Positions 5,371 to 8,439 of a stretch of 8,439 nt of DNA are shown here, piece after piece. The stretch is from Chloroflexi bacterium UBA6265. GTDB taxonomy: Bacteria > Chloroflexota > Chloroflexia > Thermomicrobiales > UBA6265. Numbering within the stretch: the first letter of the stretch is position 1; the number at the start of each line of letters is the position of its first letter. The position numbers and the translations under genes were made by a program. Below the pieces are notes generated by a model. It ran no database searches. It had not been told where the DNA came from and saw nothing but the letters and a program-made list of their open reading frames with translations. The stretch covers positions 1-8,439 of the forward strand of contig DJVD01000010.1 in the NCBI GenBank assembly GCA_002440805.1, written 5' to 3'.

Positions 5371-7701
5371 CTACTTGATGGTGATGGTGCCCACCATGCC
5401 AGCCGGCTTATGGCCTGGCACGGAGCAGTAAAATTCGTACTGCTCGCCCGGCGTGGCCGAATCTGGTACGACGACGTCGGCCGTTTCGCTGCTCTTCAGG
5501 AACGGGGTCAAAGGCTCGTCGCTCCAATCATCAACGGCGAAGTCGTGCTCCATGAAGCCTTCGTTGGTGAGGCGGATCGTGTCTCCCACGGCGGCCTCAA
5601 ATTCCTTCGGCTCGAAGGCGAAGGAATCGAGCATTTTCACTTCGATCACGGTGCCACTGCCTGCAGCAGCACTGTCTCCCGCTGAATCCGCTTCTGGCGA
5701 GGCCTGAGGAGATGCCGCCGCACCATCGCCGGCAACGATCGTGATCTTGCCGACCATGCCCTGGTTGGTGGCTTCGGTGAGATTGGACGTGAACTCGATC
5801 TCGTCGCCCACTTTCGCATCCGCCGGCACGGTGAATTCGCCACTTCCGCCGCTGGGAACACTCTTGATCATCGGGGTCAGGGCATTCTCATCCCACTCCT
5901 CAGACGACAAGCCCATCGACATATCGGTCTCGTTCTGGAAGGTGATGACGCCGCCCGGTGCGATCTCGAACTCGGCGGGCTGGAATTCCCACTGGGTGCC
6001 CACGATGGTGACTGCCTGCGGGGTGTTGCTGGTCGCGGCGGGTGTGGCCACCTCTGCAGCAGCCGCGGTTGCCGGTGCTTCCGCTTCCGCAGGAGCAGCC
6101 GCTGCCGAGGAACCGCCCTCAACCACGGTGAAAGTGCCAGTCATGCCGCTTTGCTTGTGGCCAGGCACCGAGCAATAAAACTCGACACTCGAGCCAACTT
6201 CGGCATCGGCGGGGATAACAACGTCCCCTGTTTGGTCGTTATTGAGAAGTTCGGTCTTGAGGTCCCATTCATCAACCACGAGGTCATGCTGGGCGAAACC
6301 GGTATTGTGCAGTGTTACGGTCTGGCCGGGAGCAACTTCCACTTCGTTGGGGGAGAAGCTGAAGTCATCGCGGGCTTCAATCATGATCGCTTGGGCAGGA
6401 GCAGCAGCGCCTGCATCGGCCGGAGCCTCTTCCTCAGCGGTTGCGGGCGCTTCTTCAGCCGGTGCGGCAGCGGCGGTAGTACCGCCCTCAACCACGGTGA
6501 ACGTGCCAGTCATGCCACTTTGCTTATGCCCTGGTACCGAGCAATAGAACTCGACACTGCTGCCTACTTCGGCGTCCTCAGGGATAACGACATCGCCGGT
6601 TTGCTCATTGTTCAGCAGTTCCGTGCCGATCCCCCATTCATCCACCACAAGGTCATGCTGGGCAAAGCCCTTGTTGTGCAGTGTCACGGTCTGGCCGGGA
6701 GCAACTTCCACTTCGTTGGGTGAGAAGCTGAAATCGTCGTTCGCTTCAATGACGATCGCTTCGGCCGGGGCGGCAGCGGCCGCGTCAGCAGGTGCTTCAT
6801 CGGCGGCGGTAGCTTCCTCGGCGGGAGCAGCAGTCGAACCGCCCTCCACAACCGTGAAGGTACCGACCATACCGCTTTCCTTGTGTCCCGGTACGGAGCA
6901 ATAGAACTCAACCGTGCTGCCTACTTCGGCATCATCCGGAATCACGACATCGCCGGTCTGGTCGTTGTTGAGGAGCTCTGTTTCAATGCCCCATTCGTCA
7001 ACCACCAGGTTGTGCTGGGCGAAGCCAACGTTGTGCAGCGTCACGGTCTGGCCCGGAGCAACCTCAACTTCACTCGGATTGAACCGGAAATCGTCGCTGG
7101 CCTCGATCATGATGGCTTCAGCCGGAGCTCCGGTAGCAGCGTCCGCGGGAGCTTCTTCGGCAGGGGCCTCTTCAGCGGGAGCAGCGGCACCAGCCTCCAC
7201 CACCGTGAAGTTTCCGACCATTCCGCTTTCCTTGTGGCCAGGTACGGAACAATGGAATTCAACGGTGCTGCCAACCTCGGCATCTTCCGGGATGACAATA
7301 TCGCCGGTTTCATCTGCATTGAGAAGTGGAGTTTCAACACCCCAATCCGTCACAACCAGGTTGTGCTGGGCGAAGCCGACGTTGTGCAGCGTTACGGTTT
7401 GACCCGGGGCTACTTCGACCTCGCTCGGGTTGAAGCGGAAGTCATCGCTCGCTTCAATCACAATCGCTTCAGTGGCACCACCGCCGTCGGCGGCTGCAGT
7501 TGCCTCGCCAGCGGCCGGCTTTTCTGCGCCCGGGGTGGCAGTTTTCGGAGCGATGGTTGGCGGTGCTCCGGGAACATCAGGAATCTGGGTTGGATTCAGC
7601 TCTTCTTCGGAGAGTGGTTCGTTTCCACATGCCACCAGCAATACGCTTGTTGCGGTTACCGATGTCACTGCCACAAATCGACGTCGATTCATACGCTTCA
7701 T
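5371..7701 (-). CDS. Tat-exported lipoprotein with six tandem cupredoxin (plastocyanin-like) domains
   Basis: A 776-residue surface copper protein, probably for electron transfer or copper binding. The N-terminus has the twin-arginine motif NRRRFV (5-10), a hydrophobic stretch, and the lipobox LVAC with Cys25 as lipid anchor. A Pro/Ala-rich spacer leads to six cupredoxin domains at about 78-169, 196-287, 315-406, 438-529, 562-657 and 684-776. Ligand sets His/Cys/His/Met are 113/151/156/161, 230/268/273/278, 349/387/392/397, 472/510/515/520 and 719/759/764/769. The core signature is C-S-V-P-G-H-K-x-x-G-M. Domain five has Met596, Ser639 and Ala644 at the first three ligand positions and keeps only Met649. 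Linkers are rich in Ala, Glu and Pro. Ordinary plastocyanin-like proteins have one domain of about 100 residues. The start is fixed by AGGGAGGT (7711-7718). Single-gene unit with its own terminator. The physiological partner is unknown. Confidence 0.93.
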   Translation of the reverse strand: MKRMNRRRFVAVTSVTATSVLLVACGNEPLSEEELNPTQIPDVPGAPPTIAPKTATPGAEKPAAGEATAAADGGGATEAIVIEASDDFRFNPSEVEVAPGQTVTLHNVGFAQHNLVVTDWGVETPLLNADETGDIVIPEDAEVGSTVEFHCSVPGHKESGMVGNFTVVEAGAAAPAEEAPAEEAPADAATGAPAEAIMIEASDDFRFNPSEVEVAPGQTVTLHNVGFAQHNLVVDEWGIETELLNNDQTGDVVIPDDAEVGSTVEFYCSVPGHKESGMVGTFTVVEGGSTAAPAEEATAADEAPADAAAAAPAEAIVIEANDDFSFSPNEVEVAPGQTVTLHNKGFAQHDLVVDEWGIGTELLNNEQTGDVVIPEDAEVGSSVEFYCSVPGHKQSGMTGTFTVVEGGTTAAAAPAEEAPATAEEEAPADAGAAAPAQAIMIEARDDFSFSPNEVEVAPGQTVTLHNTGFAQHDLVVDEWDLKTELLNNDQTGDVVIPADAEVGSSVEFYCSVPGHKQSGMTGTFTVVEGGSSAAAAPAEAEAPATAAAAEVATPAATSNTPQAVTIVGTQWEFQPAEFEIAPGGVITFQNETDMSMGLSSEEWDENALTPMIKSVPSGGSGEFTVPADAKVGDEIEFTSNLTEATNQGMVGKITIVAGDGAAASPQASPEADSAGDSAAAGSGTVIEVKMLDSFAFEPKEFEAAVGDTIRLTNEGFMEHDFAVDDWSDEPLTPFLKSSETADVVVPDSATPGEQYEFYCSVPGHKPAGMVGTITIK
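6115..7470 (-). repeat. Four near-identical tandem cupredoxin-coding repeats
   Basis: Units at 7195-7470, 6841-7116, 6484-6759 and 6115-6390 encode domains one to four. Equivalent ligand codons recur after 351, 357 and 369 bases, the difference coming from linkers of variable length. The units match closely at DNA level: positions 6317-6351 and 6686-6720 are an identical 35-base run in units four and three. The two further domains (5731-6018 and 5374-5652) follow the same spacing but have diverged strongly. This shows recent in-frame internal duplication and gives a substrate for further expansion or loss by recombination. Confidence 0.9.
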
Positions 7702-7719
7702 ACCCGAACTACCTCCCTG

Positions 7720-7747
7720 GCCAAATCGTAATGACTATCACTTTGGC
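7720..7747 (-). promoter_or_regulatory. Inverted repeat next to the lipoprotein ribosome binding site
   Basis: GCCAAA and TTTGGC, 16 bases apart, lie directly upstream of AGGGAGGT (7711-7718). In the mRNA they could fold beside the ribosome binding site or mark a protein-binding site. Only six pairs support it. Confidence 0.35.
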
Positions 7748-7748
7748 G

Positions 7749-7778
7749 AAAAAAACGTGCACGGCAACCCGTCGTGCA
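7749..7778 (-). promoter_or_regulatory. Terminator-like hairpin with U7 in the lipoprotein leader, possible attenuator
   Basis: On the minus strand TGCACG (7773-7778) pairs with CGTGCA (7758-7763), with one further C-G pair inside after an A-C mismatch. CG and then seven T (7749-7755) follow. It lies just downstream of the predicted promoter and upstream of the coding start. The gene on the other side is divergent, so no minus-strand transcript needs ending here. That placement suggests premature termination control. The stem is short, so an inefficient or non-functional element is possible. Confidence 0.4.
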
Positions 7779-7785
7779 TCCTGCG

Positions 7786-7815
7786 TTGAAGGTATTGTAC
7801 CGTGGATGCTATAGC
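7786..7815 (+). promoter_or_regulatory. Promoter of the alpha/beta hydrolase gene
   Basis: TTGAAG (7786-7791, four of six) is followed after 18 bases by TATAGC (7810-7815, four of six), preceded by TGC as in an extended -10 box. The leader would be about 40 bases. It overlaps the opposite-strand promoter of the lipoprotein gene, so the two may compete or share control. TGCTATAGCA (7807-7816) is itself a perfect palindrome. Confidence 0.5.
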
Positions 7816-7824
7816 ACACGGCAA
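7794..7824 (-). promoter_or_regulatory. Promoter of the multi-cupredoxin lipoprotein gene
   Basis: TACAAT (7794-7799) matches the -10 consensus in five of six positions. TTGCCG (7819-7824) is a -35 candidate with a long 19-base spacer. The predicted leader is about 85 bases and contains both leader inverted repeats. Confidence 0.5.
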
Positions 7825-7861
7825 TTAACTGAGCCGGGGCGATTCGGAAAGCGAGCCAGGA

Positions 7862-8439
7862 GTGCAGATCACCAAGGAAACCATCTCTGTCCCGGTTGAT
7901 GCGCAAGGGCATCGCGTGCGGGTGGAAACGTATGACGGCAACGGTCCGGCGTTGGTGATGCTGCACGGCATCACAAGCAGCGGAGCAGATTTCCAACCGG
8001 TGCTGCAGGAACTCGTGGCGTTTTCCAGCCCCGTTGTCGTCGACCTGCGTGGGCATGGGGGATCGGATAAACCCGCCGCGGGTTATCACTACCGCGATTA
8101 CGTCGCCGATCTCAATGCGATTCTGGAGGCACTGTCATTAGCTGGGCCGATCGTGCTTGGCCACAGCCTGGGAGGCATCATCGCCATGTACTGGGCTGCA
8201 CAACATCCGGGTGTAGCCCGTGCCTTGGTCATCGAAGATTCTCCCCTTCGCAGTGGCGAGGAATTCCGCAGCGCCTTCGAGGGCTGGCTGGCCCTGAACG
8301 CGATGCCTCCGACCGAGCTGCGTGCCTGGTATGCGGCCAGGAATCCGACCTGGAGCGATGCCATCCTGGATACCCGCACCGCCGCGATGGCCAGCACAGC
8401 CCGAGCAGCGATCACCGAACTGATGCAGGCATCGATGGC
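7862..8439 (+). CDS. Alpha/beta hydrolase, N-terminal part, cut by the window edge
   Basis: A serine hydrolase of the alpha/beta fold, probably cytoplasmic, since no signal peptide is seen. The first 192 codons are present. LVMLHGIT (31-38) carries the HG oxyanion-hole motif. DLRGHGGSD (61-69) is the conserved loop after strand 4. GHSLGG (100-105) is the nucleophile elbow with Ser102. Asp126 in VIEDSP is a possible acid or lid-region residue; the catalytic His would lie beyond the window. The frame is open from a stop at 7826 onward. GTG at 7862 is the only ordinary start before the conserved region, with AGGA directly abutting it, so initiation is weakly supported. Substrate cannot be told: esterase, haloperoxidase-like, dehalogenase-like and epoxide-hydrolase-like members share these motifs. 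Divergent from the lipoprotein gene. Confidence 0.88.
   Translation, partial: MQITKETISVPVDAQGHRVRVETYDGNGPALVMLHGITSSGADFQPVLQELVAFSSPVVVDLRGHGGSDKPAAGYHYRDYVADLNAILEALSLAGPIVLGHSLGGIIAMYWAAQHPGVARALVIEDSPLRSGEEFRSAFEGWLALNAMPPTELRAWYAARNPTWSDAILDTRTAAMASTARAAITELMQASM

Noticed and set aside
5374..7470. CRISPR-like or satellite array
   Set aside because: The repeats are in-frame protein domains of about 92 codons with 25-34-codon linkers, not short repeats with unique spacers.
6883..7731. Long plus-strand open frame opposite the lipoprotein gene
   Set aside because: It mirrors the repeat structure of the cupredoxin gene on the other strand; GC-rich repetitive coding DNA often leaves the opposite frame open. 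No start signal or recognisable domain.

Overview
The window looks like a chromosomal stretch from a moderately GC-rich bacterium, most plausibly of the phylum Chloroflexota (Thermomicrobia/Sphaerobacter-like). That placement is an inference. It rests on the hrcA-grpE-dnaK order under a CIRCE element, on Ala/Pro/Glu/Ser-rich linkers in a large Tat-type lipoprotein with many plastocyanin-like domains, and on an unusually long class II aldolase. No marker gene here settles the taxonomy.

Layout from left to right. Positions 1-2251 hold a heat-shock operon read on the minus strand: hrcA (repressor), grpE (nucleotide exchange factor) and the start of dnaK (Hsp70), which runs off the left edge. A TTGACA promoter followed directly by a perfect CIRCE operator (2272-2298) drives it, so HrcA should repress its own operon. 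The -35 box lies only two bases beyond the stop codon of the next gene upstream, an unrecognised 226-residue protein (2339-3019, minus). That gene is divergent from a plus-strand gene (3089-3718) for a methyltransferase-like protein whose SAM-binding glycine motif appears to be lost. A perfect-stem hairpin at 3723-3755 separates this gene from the convergent aldolase gene and could end transcription both ways.

Positions 3770-5182 (minus) encode a 470-residue class II (metal-dependent) aldolase-like protein of the fructose-bisphosphate aldolase superfamily. It has N- and C-terminal extensions of roughly 85-90 residues each. Upstream, after a strong terminator (5313-5353), comes the most striking gene of the window: 5371-7701 (minus). 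It encodes a 776-residue Tat-exported lipoprotein with six tandem cupredoxin domains. Five keep the full His-Cys-His-Met type 1 copper ligand set and the fifth has lost it. Its leader contains a promoter, a hairpin followed by seven U, and a second inverted repeat next to the ribosome binding site. Divergent from it, an alpha/beta hydrolase gene begins at 7862 and runs off the right edge.

The heat-shock genes work together as one chaperone system. The other genes have no evident functional link with each other. No tRNA, rRNA, insertion sequence or CRISPR array is visible, and no stretch over 300 bases lacks a gene. The candidate for an undescribed system is the six-cupredoxin lipoprotein: a surface-anchored protein that could carry up to five copper centres, built by stepwise internal duplication.
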